From positions 1-64,000 of the forward strand of contig NZ_JBANCG010000003.1 of assembly GCF_037026715.1 (NCBI RefSeq): a DNA stretch of 64,000 nt, in the 5' to 3' direction. The stretch is from Breoghania sp037026715. GTDB taxonomy: Bacteria; Pseudomonadota; Alphaproteobacteria; Rhizobiales; Stappiaceae. The notes under the pieces are model-generated. The model was not told the origin of the DNA and did not search any database. It saw only the letters and a list, made by a program, of their open reading frames with translations. This document shows positions 36,033-45,259 of this stretch, one piece after another. The position numbers and the translations under genes were made by a program. Each line of letters starts with the position of its first letter. Positions within the stretch are counted from its first letter, which is position 1.

Positions 36033-36341
36033 ATGCGCAAAAAGCTCCGATTTCTGTCGGCTACCGCCCTCACGTTTCTGCTCACGGCCCCGGCCTATGC
36101 GGCGGGCTCCGGCATGCCGTGGGAAGAACCGCTCCAGCGCATCCTGGAATCGGTTCAGGGGCCGGTGGCCAAGATCGTCGCGGTGATCATCATCATAATC
36201 ACCGGCCTGACGCTGGCCTTCGGCGAGACCTCGGGCGGCTTCCGGCGGCTGATCCAGATCGTCTTCGGCCTCAGCATCGCCTTCGCGGCGTCGAGCTTCT
36301 TCCTCTCCTTCTTCTCCTTCGGCGGCGGGGCGCTCGTCTGA
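36033..36341 (+). CDS. trbC: TrbC, conjugative pilin precursor (VirB2-like)
   Basis: A 102-aa pilin precursor with a signal peptide (LRFLSATALTFLLTAPAYA) and two hydrophobic helices (IVAVIIIIITGLTLAFGE and IVFGLSIAFAASSFFLSFF). ATG 36,033 has AAAGGA at good spacing; the ATG at 36,018 overlapping trbB is the alternative. It is the expected substrate of TraF. Its stop overlaps the trbD start (TGATG). Confidence 0.9.
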   Translation: MRKKLRFLSATALTFLLTAPAYAAGSGMPWEEPLQRILESVQGPVAKIVAVIIIIITGLTLAFGETSGGFRRLIQIVFGLSIAFAASSFFLSFFSFGGGALV

Positions 36342-36610
36342 TGGATGCTGCTCGCCACATCGAGGGCTTCGAAATCCCGGTCCATCGCGCGCTGACCGAG
36401 CCGATCCTGCTCGGCGGCGCGCCGCGCGCGGTCGCCATCCTCAACGGCACGCTCGCGGCCGCCATCGGCCTCGGTCTCCAGCAGTGGATCGCCGGGCTCG
36501 GCCTGTTCGTCGCCGGGCACACCTTGGCGGTGTTTGCGGCCCGGCGCGATCCGGACTTCCTGCCGGTGCTCGCCCGCCACCTGCGTCAAAGGGGGTGGTG
36601 GCGATGCTGA
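36341..36610 (+). CDS. trbD: TrbD, conjugal transfer protein (VirB3-like)
   Basis: An 89-aa inner-membrane protein beginning MDAARHIEGFEIPVHRALTE, with two closely spaced hydrophobic stretches (AILNGTLAAAIGLGLQQW and GLGLFVAGHTLAVFAA) as in VirB3/TrbD. It sits between trbC and trbE, overlapping both, as in other trb operons. Confidence 0.9.
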   Translation: MDAARHIEGFEIPVHRALTEPILLGGAPRAVAILNGTLAAAIGLGLQQWIAGLGLFVAGHTLAVFAARRDPDFLPVLARHLRQRGWWRC

Positions 36611-39087
36611 ATCTGGCCGAATATCGCAATGGGGCCGACCGGCTTGCCGATCTGCTGCCCTGGGCGGCGCTGATCGAGCCCGGCATAGTCCTCAACAAGG
36701 ACGGCAGTTTCCAGCGCAGCTTCCGCTTTCGCGGCCCCGATCTCGAAAGCGCGACGGAGGCCGAACTGGTCGGGCTCTGCGCACGGGCCAACAATGCGCT
36801 GAAGCGCCTTGGCTCCGGCTGGGCGCTCTTCTTCGAGGCGGAGCGGCTTGAGGCGCAGGATTACCCGCGGTCCAATTTTCCGGACGCGGCTTCGTGGATC
36901 GTCGACGAGGAACGCCGCGCCGCCTTCGAGGAAGGCAGGCAAGGCCGTCACTTCGAGAGCCGCTATCACCTTACTCTTCTATGTATGCCGCCGCCCGACG
37001 CGCAGGCCCGCACCGAGAATGCGCTGCTGGATTCCGGCCGGAAGGGGGAAGGGGACGGCGGCGCCCGGAACTGGCGGCAGGAGCTGGCCCGGTTCCGGGA
37101 CGAGACCGAGCGGGTTCTGGACTTGCTTAGCGGCTTCCTGCCCGAGATCCGCGCGCTCGACGATGCCGAGACGCTGACCTTTCTGCACGGGGTCATTTCG
37201 ACGAAGCGCCATCTCGTCGCCGTGCCCGAAACGCCGATGTATCTCGACGGCGTGCTGGTCGACACGCCGCTGACCGGCGGCCTGGAGCCGATGCTCGGCG
37301 ACTGGCATTTGCGGACGCTGACGATCCTCGGCTTTCCGAACGCGACCCGCCCCGGCATCCTCGATGCACTGAACCATCAGGATTTTGCCTATCGCTGGGG
37401 CACACGCTTCTTGCCCCTCGACAAGACCGTGGCGACGAAGGTGCTCACGCGGCTGCGCCGGCAGTGGTTCGCCAAACGCAAGTCGATCACCGCCATCCTG
37501 CGCGAGGTGCTGACCAACGAGCCTGCCGCACTGGTCGACAGCGACGCCGACAACAAGGCGCTCGATGCCGACGCCGCATTGCAGGCGCTCGGCAGTGATC
37601 ATGTCGGTTTCGGTTATTTGACGACGAGCATCACCGTCTGGGACGAGGACCGGGAGGCAGCGGAGGAAAAGGCCCGCGCCGTCGAGCGCATCGTCAACGG
37701 CCTCGGCTTCACCTGCACTCGGGAAACGGTGAATGCCGTCGAAGCCTGGCTCGGTTCACTGCCGGGCCATGTCTACGCCAATGTCCGGCAGCCGCTCGTC
37801 CACACCCTGAACCTCGCCCATCTCATGCCGCTCTCGGCGGTGTGGGCCGGACCGGCGCACAACGCCCATCTCGCCAAGGTCACTCAGACAGAATGTCCGC
37901 CGCTACTCTATGCGGAAACCAGCGGCTCCACACCGTTCCGCCTCTCCACCCATGTGGGCGATGTGGGCCACATGCTGATCGTGGGTCCGACCGGCGCAGG
38001 CAAGTCGGTGCTCTTGTCGCTGATCGCACTGCAATTCCGGCGCTATGCCGGCTCTCAGGTCTACATCTTCGACAAGGGCAATTCGGCGCGCGCCGCCGTG
38101 CTCGCCATGGGTGGGGAGCATCATGCGCTCGGGGCCGCCGCTGATGACATCACGAACGCGCTCGCCTTCCAGCCGCTCCGCGACATCGACGATCCGGCGA
38201 CGCGAAGCTGGGCGGCGGAATGGATCGGCGCGCTGCTCGCCCATGAGAATGTCACCGTTACCCCGGAAGTGAAGGAGGCCGTTTGGTCGGCGCTGGGCAA
38301 CCTCGCCACCGCGCCGGCTGAGGAGCGCACGCTCACCGGCCTGTCCGTCCTCGTCCAGGCGAACGCACTGAAAGCGGCGCTCCAGACCTATACGCTCGAC
38401 GGCCCCTTCGGCCGGCTGCTCGACGCCGCCGACGATCGGCTGGCGCTGTCCAACGTCCAGTGCTTCGAGACCGAGGAGCTGATGCATGAGGCCGGCGTCG
38501 TCCTGCCGGTGCTGACCTACCTCTTCCGCCGTCTGGAGGAGAGGTTCGACGGGCGTCCCACGCTGCTCATTCTCGACGAGGCCTGGGTCTATCTCGACAA
38601 TCCGCTCTTCGCCGCCCGCATCCGCGAATGGCTGAAGGTCCTGCGCAAGAAGAGCGTGTCGGTGATCTTCGCGACGCAGTCGCTGGCGGACGTGGCCGAC
38701 AGCTCCATCGCGCCCGCCATCATCGAGTCCTGCCCGCAGCGCATTTTTCTTCCCAACGACCGGGCCATCGAACCCCAGGCACGGGCGGCTTATGAGCGCT
38801 TCGGCCTCAACGAGCGGCAGATCGAACTGATCGCGCGGGCAACGCCAAAACGGCACTACTACCTGCAATCGCGCCGCGGCAACCGGCTGTTCGAGCTGGG
38901 CCTCGGCCCCGTGGCGCTGGCGCTCTGTGGCGCCTCCGATCCAGCCTCCCAGACCCTCATCGATACGATCCTGGACGAGCATGGCCGGGAGGCCTTCGCA
39001 GTCGAATTCCTGAAGGCGCGCGGCCTCGATTGGGCCGCTGACATCATCGGCCAGTTCTCTCCCCAAACACAGGAGCCAACACCATGA
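36604..39087 (+). CDS. trbE: TrbE, VirB4-like transfer ATPase
   Basis: An 827-aa ATPase. The N-terminal CagE/TrbE region (residues about 10-400) precedes a P-loop in IVGPTGAGKSVLLSLIA (Walker A about 461-468) and Walker B in LLILDEAWVYLDNPLF; QSLADVADSSIAPAIIESCP is the usual following motif. It energises pilus and channel assembly. Start 36,604 overlaps trbD by 7 bp; the frame extends upstream but that part is trbD shadow. Confidence 0.95.
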   Translation: MLNLAEYRNGADRLADLLPWAALIEPGIVLNKDGSFQRSFRFRGPDLESATEAELVGLCARANNALKRLGSGWALFFEAERLEAQDYPRSNFPDAASWIVDEERRAAFEEGRQGRHFESRYHLTLLCMPPPDAQARTENALLDSGRKGEGDGGARNWRQELARFRDETERVLDLLSGFLPEIRALDDAETLTFLHGVISTKRHLVAVPETPMYLDGVLVDTPLTGGLEPMLGDWHLRTLTILGFPNATRPGILDALNHQDFAYRWGTRFLPLDKTVATKVLTRLRRQWFAKRKSITAILREVLTNEPAALVDSDADNKALDADAALQALGSDHVGFGYLTTSITVWDEDREAAEEKARAVERIVNGLGFTCTRETVNAVEAWLGSLPGHVYANVRQPLVHTLNLAHLMPLSAVWAGPAHNAHLAKVTQTECPPLLYAETSGSTPFRLSTHVGDVGHMLIVGPTGAGKSVLLSLIALQFRRYAGSQVYIFDKGNSARAAVLAMGGEHHALGAAADDITNALAFQPLRDIDDPATRSWAAEWIGALLAHENVTVTPEVKEAVWSALGNLATAPAEERTLTGLSVLVQANALKAALQTYTLDGPFGRLLDAADDRLALSNVQCFETEELMHEAGVVLPVLTYLFRRLEERFDGRPTLLILDEAWVYLDNPLFAARIREWLKVLRKKSVSVIFATQSLADVADSSIAPAIIESCPQRIFLPNDRAIEPQARAAYERFGLNERQIELIARATPKRHYYLQSRRGNRLFELGLGPVALALCGASDPASQTLIDTILDEHGREAFAVEFLKARGLDWAADIIGQFSPQTQEPTP

Positions 39088-39797
39088 AACGCATGCCTCT
39101 CGCGGCGCTTGTCGCCGCATCTCTCGCTATCGGCCTGCCGCAGGCGGGCCATGCTGCCTGGCCGGTCTTCGATGCCACCAACTACGGTCAGAATGTCCTG
39201 CAGGCGGCGCGCGCCCTGGAGCAGATCAACAACCAGATCCAGCAGATCCAGAACCAGGCGGTCATGTTGCAGAACATGGCAAAGAACCTTCAGCGGCTGG
39301 ACTTCTCCTCGCTCGGACAACTCCAGGGGGCGCTGAACCGCATCGACGGGCTGATGATGCAGGCCGACGGCCTCAGCTTCGACCTCAGCCAACTCGAAGG
39401 TCAGTGGCGGCAGCAATACCCCGATAGCTACGATGCTTCTATTGGTGTGAACGACATGGCGAACGCCGCGCGCGAGCGCTGGCAGAATGCCATGAACGCT
39501 TTCCGCCAAACCATGCGGGTGCAATCGCAGATCGTCGAGAATGTGCGCGCCGACGAAGGGCTGCTCACCGATCTCGTCAATCGAAGCCAGGGCGCCGTCG
39601 GGGCGCTGCAGGCGCAGCAGGCCGCCAACCAGCTCATTGCCCTCTCGGCCAAGCAGCAGATGCAGATCCAGACGCTGATGGCCGCCCATTACCGCGCCGA
39701 GGCCGAAGACGCCGCGCGCAAGGCGCAATCGGAAGAAGCGGCGCGCGAGACCACGCGCAGGTTCCTCGGGTCCGGCTCCGCCTATTCCGGGAACTGA
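39084..39797 (+). CDS. trbJ: TrbJ, conjugal transfer protein (VirB5-like)
   Basis: A 237-aa secreted protein with a signal peptide (LAALVAASLAIGLPQAGHAA), a glutamine-rich coiled-coil region (LEQINNQIQQIQNQAVMLQN) and a long alpha-helical body, as in TrbJ/VirB5. It overlaps trbE by 4 bp. The entry-exclusion gene trbK, often present after trbJ, is missing: only 21 bp separate trbJ and trbL. Confidence 0.92.
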   Translation: MKRMPLAALVAASLAIGLPQAGHAAWPVFDATNYGQNVLQAARALEQINNQIQQIQNQAVMLQNMAKNLQRLDFSSLGQLQGALNRIDGLMMQADGLSFDLSQLEGQWRQQYPDSYDASIGVNDMANAARERWQNAMNAFRQTMRVQSQIVENVRADEGLLTDLVNRSQGAVGALQAQQAANQLIALSAKQQMQIQTLMAAHYRAEAEDAARKAQSEEAARETTRRFLGSGSAYSGN

Positions 39798-39818
39798 CGG
39801 GCGGGGAGGCGACGCGCG

Positions 39819-41162
39819 ATGAATGATCTCGGCATTATCGACCGGTTCATGGAGACCTTCGGCCGCTATATCGACAGCGGCTTCGGGCTCCTATCGGGTG
39901 ACGTCGCCTTCCTAACCACCATCCTGATCGGCATCGACATCACGCTGGCGGGCCTGTTCTGGGCGCTGGGTGGCGAGGACAACATCATCGGGCGCCTCAT
40001 CCGGAAGGTGCTCTATGTAGGCGTCTTCGCGCTGATCCTCAACAACTTCCAGAACCTTGCCGAGATCATCTACAGATCCTTCTCCGGTCTCGGCATACAG
40101 GCCGCGCCCGGCACGCTCGCCGCCGACGATCTGCTCAAACCCGGCAAGATTGCCGCAACCGGCTATGAGGCGGCGTATCCGCTCATCGATCAGGTCGGCA
40201 ATCTCGTCGGCTTCCCGGAAATCTTCGGCAACGCGCTCACTGTCTTCGTTCTCCTGCTGGCCTGGTTCCTCGTCCTCATCGCCTTCTTCATCCTGGCGAT
40301 CCAGCTCTTCATCACGGTGCTCGAGTTCAAACTGACGACGCTCGCCGGCTTCGTCCTGGTGCCCTTCGCGCTCTGGAACAAGACGTCGTTCCTCGCCGAA
40401 CGGGTTCTCGGCAACGTGATTTCCTCCGGCATCAAGGTGATGGTCCTCGCCGTCATCGTCGGCATCGGCTCGACACTGTTCGCCTCCTTCGCGGGCGGTC
40501 TTCAGGGTCAGGAACCGGACCTTGCCGCCGCCATGTCGCAGGTGCTGGGCGCCCTTGCGCTGCTCGGTCTCGGCATCTTCGGCCCCGGCATCGCTTCCGG
40601 CCTTGTTTCCGGCGCGCCACAGCTCGGCGCCGGTGCCGCCCTCGGTGCAACGGGCGCTGCAGTGGGCGCGACCATGCTCGCCGGTGGCGCGGCGCTTGCC
40701 GGCGCGCGCATGGCCGCTGGCGGCGGTCTTTCCGCCATCCGTGCGGGCACGGCGATGGGGGCTGCGGCATCCTCCGCCTACCAACTGGGGCAGGCGACCT
40801 CGGGTGCATCCGGCATGTCAGGCGTCGCGGCCGGTGTCGGTGGCATGACGCGCGCTGCCGGCGGAGCCGCCACAAACGCCGCACGCCAAGTCGCGGGTCG
40901 CGCCACCTCCTCTCTGAAAGAAAGCGCCGATGCCGGACGCCGTGGCGCCTGGACTGCCACCGGCGGCACGCCGACCGCCGCCATGTCGGAAGCAGCTGCC
41001 GCATCGGCGAGCGCCCCCGCCAACGCCGCGCCTGATTGGGCAAATCGCCTGCGCTCCGAGCAGACGGCGCGCGCCCATCGGCACACCGCCACCCAAGCCA
41101 TCAAGGACGGTGACCGACCCGGCAACGGCGCCAATCCCTCCCTCAATGACAAGGACGACTGA
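39819..41162 (+). CDS. trbL: TrbL, conjugal transfer inner-membrane protein (VirB6-like)
   Basis: A 447-aa protein with five or more transmembrane helices in the first 270 residues (for example TVFVLLLAWFLVLIAFFIL) and a long Ala/Gly/Ser-rich low-complexity tail (GATGAAVGATMLAGGAALAG onward). This split is typical of TrbL. It forms part of the inner-membrane pore. The 3' end is 3 bp from trbF. Confidence 0.92.
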   Translation: MNDLGIIDRFMETFGRYIDSGFGLLSGDVAFLTTILIGIDITLAGLFWALGGEDNIIGRLIRKVLYVGVFALILNNFQNLAEIIYRSFSGLGIQAAPGTLAADDLLKPGKIAATGYEAAYPLIDQVGNLVGFPEIFGNALTVFVLLLAWFLVLIAFFILAIQLFITVLEFKLTTLAGFVLVPFALWNKTSFLAERVLGNVISSGIKVMVLAVIVGIGSTLFASFAGGLQGQEPDLAAAMSQVLGALALLGLGIFGPGIASGLVSGAPQLGAGAALGATGAAVGATMLAGGAALAGARMAAGGGLSAIRAGTAMGAAASSAYQLGQATSGASGMSGVAAGVGGMTRAAGGAATNAARQVAGRATSSLKESADAGRRGAWTATGGTPTAAMSEAAAASASAPANAAPDWANRLRSEQTARAHRHTATQAIKDGDRPGNGANPSLNDKDD

Positions 41163-41165
41163 CCC

Positions 41166-41885
41166 ATGTTCTTCCGACGACCGATTCAGCGATACGGCAC
41201 GACGCCAGAGCCCGTCACTCCCTATCAGAAGGCCGCCCAGCTCTGGGACGAGCGCATCGGCTCCGCCCGCGTCCAGGCGAGAAACTGGCGGCTCATGGCC
41301 TTCGGCTGCTTGGCGCTTTCTGTCGGTCTTTCCGGCGGATTGCTCTGGCAGTCGCTGCAAAGCCGTGTCACGCCCTATGTGGTCGAGGTCGACAAGTTCG
41401 GCGAAACCCGCGCCGTCGCGCCGGCGATCCAGAATTACCAGCCGGCCGACGCCCAGATCGCCTGGCACCTCGCCCGCTTCATCACCAACGTCCGTTCGGT
41501 TTCCACCGATCCGGTGCTGGTGCGCCAGAACTGGCTTTCCGCATACGATTTCGCCACCGACCGCGCGGCGCTGTTCCTGAACGATCACGCCAAGAAGAAT
41601 GATCCCTTTAGCGCGATCGGCACCCGCAGCGTCTCGGTCCAGGTGACGAGCGTGGTACGGGCCTCCGACGCCTCCTTCCAGGTCAAGTGGACCGAGCAGG
41701 TCTTCGAGCGCGGCAGCCTCGCCCGAACCGAACGCTGGACCGCGATCCTGACGGTCGTGATCCAGACCCCGCGTACCGCCGAGCAGCTCCGCAAGAACCC
41801 CCTCGGCGTCTTCGTCAACGCCATCGACTGGTCGCGCGAACTCGACGCCGCCGCGCCTTCATTGTCCAAGGAGTCCGTAGAATGA
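41166..41885 (+). CDS. trbF: TrbF, conjugal transfer protein (VirB8-like)
   Basis: A 239-aa protein with one N-terminal membrane helix (LMAFGCLALSVGLSGGLLW) and a periplasmic VirB8-like domain (TPYVVEVDKFGE, then FVNAIDWSREL near the end). It would nucleate assembly of the channel core. Overlaps trbG by 4 bp (ATGA). Confidence 0.93.
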   Translation: MFFRRPIQRYGTTPEPVTPYQKAAQLWDERIGSARVQARNWRLMAFGCLALSVGLSGGLLWQSLQSRVTPYVVEVDKFGETRAVAPAIQNYQPADAQIAWHLARFITNVRSVSTDPVLVRQNWLSAYDFATDRAALFLNDHAKKNDPFSAIGTRSVSVQVTSVVRASDASFQVKWTEQVFERGSLARTERWTAILTVVIQTPRTAEQLRKNPLGVFVNAIDWSRELDAAAPSLSKESVE

Positions 41886-42880
41886 GAAGTCTGTTGGTCA
41901 TATCCGTTTCGGCGCTGGCCTTGTCCGCCTGCGCCACAAAGCCTTTGCCGCCGGCGATCAGCTACGACTCCGACGACTTCAAGCCGGCCGTCATCGAAAG
42001 GGAACCGGCCGAGCCGGTGAAGATCGTCGAAGTGCCGAAGGTTCTGCCATTGCCGGGCCAGCTTCAGCCAGAGCCCGGCGAGGTGACCGAGGACAAGCGC
42101 CCGCCGACCCAGCGGGTCGAGGACGCCAATAAGGCGGCGACGCAGGAGCCGACGAAATACGGCTATGTCAACGCCATCCAGGTCTATCCCTATACGGAAG
42201 GGGCGCTCTATCGCCTTTATGCGGCGCCCGAGCGGGTGAGCGACATCGCCCTGCAGCCGGGCGAGAAACTCACTTCCGTCTCTGCCGGCGATACGGTGCG
42301 CTGGGTGATCGGCGACACCGTGAGCGGCACGGGCGACAGCGAGCGCACTCATGTGCTGGTCAAGCCCTTCGCGCCGGGCCTCAAGACCAATCTCGTCATC
42401 ACCACCGACCGCCGCGCCTATCACCTGCAACTGGAGAGCACCGAGAAGACCGCCATGGCCGCGATCTCCTGGACCTATCCGTCCGATCAGCTTCTTGCCC
42501 TGCGCCGGCAGAACGCGGCCGCCGAGGCGGCCTTGCCGGTGGCTTCCAATGTCGCGCTCGAGAACATCCGCTTCCGGTACGCCATCACCGGCGACAACCC
42601 GCCCTGGAAACCGCTGCGCGCCTTCGACGACGGCCACAAGGTCTATATCGAGTTCCCCCGCCGCATCGACCAGGGCGAAGCGCCGCCGCTTTTCGTCGTC
42701 GGCGCCGACGGTGGCAGCGACCTCGTCAACTACCGCATGCGCGGCAACTACTACATCGTCGACCGCCTCTTCGCCGCCGCCGAGCTACGCCTCGGCGCCA
42801 AGCCGCAGCAGGTGGTGCGGATCTCCCGAACCGACGGGACACCACGGCGCACCGCGCTGTTTTCGCGCACGGGCCGGTAG
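41882..42880 (+). CDS. trbG: TrbG, outer-membrane core protein (VirB9-like)
   Basis: A 332-aa protein beginning MRSLLVISVSALALSACATK; the LSAC lipobox suggests a lipoprotein, which is uncommon for VirB9 itself but frequent in this trb lineage. The C-terminal half shows the VirB9/CagX pattern (DGHKVYIEFPRRIDQGEAPP and VNYRMRGNYYIVDRLFAAAE). It forms the outer ring with TrbI. ATG 41,882 overlaps the trbF stop. Confidence 0.93.
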   Translation: MRSLLVISVSALALSACATKPLPPAISYDSDDFKPAVIEREPAEPVKIVEVPKVLPLPGQLQPEPGEVTEDKRPPTQRVEDANKAATQEPTKYGYVNAIQVYPYTEGALYRLYAAPERVSDIALQPGEKLTSVSAGDTVRWVIGDTVSGTGDSERTHVLVKPFAPGLKTNLVITTDRRAYHLQLESTEKTAMAAISWTYPSDQLLALRRQNAAAEAALPVASNVALENIRFRYAITGDNPPWKPLRAFDDGHKVYIEFPRRIDQGEAPPLFVVGADGGSDLVNYRMRGNYYIVDRLFAAAELRLGAKPQQVVRISRTDGTPRRTALFSRTGR

Positions 42881-42892
42881 GGGGGAGGGGCT

Positions 42893-44113
42893 ATGACGGA
42901 TACCGCCGCACCCACGCCAAAACCTTCCGGTTCGTCCAAGCGCGATCCCGGCAAGCTGGACCTGCGCGCTGCGCCGCGCCGTGTCGTGCGTTTCAGACGC
43001 GGTCTTGTCATCGGCGTGGCCGCGCTCGGCTCTGGCGCCATCCTCGGGGTGACCATGATAGCGCTGCAAGGCCCGGCCCTTCGCATTCAGGACCAGGCCG
43101 AGGAGCTCTACAACACCGAACGCAAACCGACCCCGGACGGCCTTGCCGCGCTGCCCGGCGATTACAGCCAGGTTAAGCCGGAAATGCCGCAACTCGGTCC
43201 GCCGCTGCCGGGCGATCTCGGCCGGCCGATCCTTGAACGCCAGCGGCAGCTTGGGATTGCGCAGGGAGGATCGGAATTGTCCGCCGAGGAGCAGCGCCTC
43301 GCCCAACAGGCCATTCAGGCGAAGGAGGCCGGCGTCTTCTTCCGTATCGAGAACCGGCCGCGGCAGGACGCGCCGGCAGTGACGGGCCAGTCCCAGCAAA
43401 TGGCAGCGACGGAGACCGGTTCGCCCGATGCCAACCGCCTGGCGCTCGACCCGGAGCGCGACCAGAACAACCAGCAGCGCAAACTGGATTTTCTGAATCA
43501 GCGCGACGGCGGCGGCATCTACAATCCCCATGCTCTGCAGACGCCGGTCTCGCCCTATCAGGTGATGGCCGGCAGTGTGATCGCCGCGAGCCTGATCACC
43601 GGCATCAATTCCGACCTGCCGGGCCTCGTCGTCGCCCAGGTGACCGAGAACGTCTACGACACGGTGACCGGCCGCACGCTGCTCATCCCGCAGGGTTCGC
43701 GCCTGATCGGCACCTATGACAGCGTGATTGCCTTCGGCCAGTCCCGTGCGCTGCTTGTCTGGCAGCGCATCATCCTGCCCGACGGCTCCTCGATCGAGAT
43801 CGACAATCTGCCCGCCACCGACACCGCCGGCTATGCCGGGCTCGAGGACGAGGTTGACTACCACACCTGGCGGCTCATCAAGGGCATCGCGCTCGCCACC
43901 CTGCTCGGCGTCGGCACGGAAACGAGCCTGGGCAGCGACGAGAGCGACCTGGTCCGGGCCATTCGCGAGTCCACTCAGCAGAACGTCAACCGGGCCGGCC
44001 AGCGCATCACCGAGAAGAACCTGAACATCCAGCCAACCATCACCGTCCGTCCCGGCTGGCCGCTCAGGATCGTCGTCCACAGGGACATCGTGTTGCGCCC
44101 CTACCAGGGCTGA
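42893..44113 (+). CDS. trbI: TrbI, core channel protein (VirB10-like)
   Basis: A 406-aa protein with a cytoplasmic basic N-terminus, one membrane helix (GLVIGVAALGSGAILGVTMI, about 42-62), a proline-rich periplasmic linker and a C-terminal VirB10 barrel (SPYQVMAGSVIAASLITGIN, LLIPQGSRLIGTYDSVIAFG, IVHRDIVLRPY). It closes the trb set begun at trbB. A GGGGAGGGG stretch lies just before the start. Confidence 0.95.
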   Translation: MTDTAAPTPKPSGSSKRDPGKLDLRAAPRRVVRFRRGLVIGVAALGSGAILGVTMIALQGPALRIQDQAEELYNTERKPTPDGLAALPGDYSQVKPEMPQLGPPLPGDLGRPILERQRQLGIAQGGSELSAEEQRLAQQAIQAKEAGVFFRIENRPRQDAPAVTGQSQQMAATETGSPDANRLALDPERDQNNQQRKLDFLNQRDGGGIYNPHALQTPVSPYQVMAGSVIAASLITGINSDLPGLVVAQVTENVYDTVTGRTLLIPQGSRLIGTYDSVIAFGQSRALLVWQRIILPDGSSIEIDNLPATDTAGYAGLEDEVDYHTWRLIKGIALATLLGVGTETSLGSDESDLVRAIRESTQQNVNRAGQRITEKNLNIQPTITVRPGWPLRIVVHRDIVLRPYQG

Positions 44114-44124
44114 AAGGACCGATC

Positions 44125-44448
44125 ATGGCCAATTTGAAACTCGGAAAACTGCCCGACCGCACGCCGGCGAAGATCACCATCACCGTCGGCGCCGACCTCA
44201 ATCAGGCGCTCCGGGACTATGCCGCCCTCTATCGCGCCACCTACGGTGAGGCCGAATCCGTCGCCGAGCTCATTCCCTTCATGCTGGAGGTCTTCCTCGA
44301 CAGCGACCGCGCCTTCGCCAAGGCGCGCAAGGATGGGTTGCCGGAAACGGACACCGACAGACCGGCCCGCCGCGCCCGCTCGGCCCGCGCAGGCGATACC
44401 GAAGCGGCGTCGCCCGCTGTCTCATCCCCATCGCAGTTCGAGGAGTGA
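44125..44448 (+). CDS. DUF2274 protein
   Basis: A 107-aa protein that regularly follows trbI in these ICEs. The pattern KLGKLPDRTPAKITITVGAD and LNQALRDYAALYRATYGEAE resembles a ribbon-helix-helix-like small domain; the C-terminal 35 residues are Ala/Arg/Ser-rich and probably disordered. Function unknown. The DUF736 gene follows after 3 bp. Confidence 0.85.
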   Translation: MANLKLGKLPDRTPAKITITVGADLNQALRDYAALYRATYGEAESVAELIPFMLEVFLDSDRAFAKARKDGLPETDTDRPARRARSARAGDTEAASPAVSSPSQFEE

Positions 44449-44451
44449 CCC

Positions 44452-44769
44452 ATGCAAATCGGCAGCTTCACTTTGTCCAATGACGGCGGCTGGACCGGTT
44501 CAATCCGCACGCTCACCATCGACGCCAAGGTTCGGCTCGTCCCCAATGACGACCGTACCCACGACAACGCCCCGGCATTCCGCGTCCTCGTCGGCAACGC
44601 CCGCATCGGTGACGCCTGGGATGCCCGGACGACGGGCGATCACCCGAAATACTATCTCCGCGTCCGTCTCGACGACCCGAGCCTTTCGGAGCCCTTCACC
44701 GCCGCCTTGTTCCCCTCCGAGGAGGGGGATCGGGCGCAACTCGTCTGGAACAGGCGGCGCGACGGATGA
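44452..44769 (+). CDS. DUF736 protein (second copy)
   Basis: A 105-aa paralogue of the protein at 23,511-23,849: it starts MQIGSFTLSNDGGWTGSIRT and ends EEGDRAQLVWNRRRDG. It is the last gene of the trb operon. Its last 30 codons and about 45 bp of downstream sequence are repeated in diverged form at 48,340-48,476, so the module between (44.9-48.3 kb) is bracketed by two DUF736 3' ends. Confidence 0.9.
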   Translation: MQIGSFTLSNDGGWTGSIRTLTIDAKVRLVPNDDRTHDNAPAFRVLVGNARIGDAWDARTTGDHPKYYLRVRLDDPSLSEPFTAALFPSEEGDRAQLVWNRRRDG

Positions 44770-44909
44770 GTCGCTCTGATTTGCTCGATTCCGAAATCGT
44801 GCGCAAAAGACCTCAGATGGCGATGGCTTTCGCGAGCCCCCTGCGAAGGGCAGTCATACAAACGCTAGGATAAAGCAGCACGTTTCAATCCTGGATCATC
44901 TTGTGTGGT

Positions 44910-44926
44910 ATGCATAAAAAATGCAT
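44910..44926. promoter_or_regulatory. ATGCAT inverted repeat at the 3' end of the XRE gene
   Basis: ATGCAT-AAAAA-ATGCAT is a palindrome touching the stop codon of the XRE gene. A related sequence, ATGCGTAAATGCAT, lies at 45,233-45,246 on the other side of that gene, near its promoter. They may be binding sites of the XRE protein, or the first may simply lie in a terminator-like A/T region. Confidence 0.35.
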
Positions 44927-45216
44927 TATAATTCGGCCACGATGCGGGCGATAAGCGCCTTGAGTTCGTCTGAGTGCGCAATGGCCGACACGATCTGGTC
45001 TTGGGCCTTTGCCGGAGGACGCTCGGTGTCTTCGATGAAAGCGGTGATGCGAGAAAACAGAGGTTTTCTAGGCCTCTGCCCGCCTTCTATGCGTGAAATG
45101 TTGAATTGCTTGGTGCCAAGGCGGTTGGCGAGCTCCGCCTGAGTCAGCCCAGCCTTCTGCCGCGCCCGCCTCAAACGCTTAGGATAATCGCCGCTGTTCC
45201 ATTCGCTTGCACTCAT
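44926..45216 (-). CDS. XRE-family helix-turn-helix regulator of the OGG-QueC module
   Basis: A 96-aa Cro/CI-type regulator: PKRLRRARQKAGLTQAELAN then RLGTKQFNISRIEGGQRP give the five-helix HTH (about residues 10-60), with a short helical tail. I start it at ATG 45,216; the frame extends to 45,285 but that would run through the divergent promoter. It is transcribed away from the glycosylase gene, so it probably represses the defence-like operon and itself. Confidence 0.82.
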   Translation of the reverse strand: MSASEWNSGDYPKRLRRARQKAGLTQAELANRLGTKQFNISRIEGGQRPRKPLFSRITAFIEDTERPPAKAQDQIVSAIAHSDELKALIARIVAEL

Positions 45217-45226
45217 AAAGAAAGCA

Positions 45227-45246
45227 TATAATATGCGTAAATGCAT
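45227..45246 (+). promoter_or_regulatory. Divergent promoter and operator candidate of the OGG-QueC operon
   Basis: TATAAT at 45,227-45,232 is a consensus -10 box in an otherwise GC-rich genome, and ATGCGTAAATGCAT (45,233-45,246) beside it is a near-palindrome matching the 44,910 repeat. If transcription starts near 45,239, the first usable start codon is ATG 45,260. Confidence 0.5.
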
Positions 45247-45259
45247 TTGGCGAGATGAA

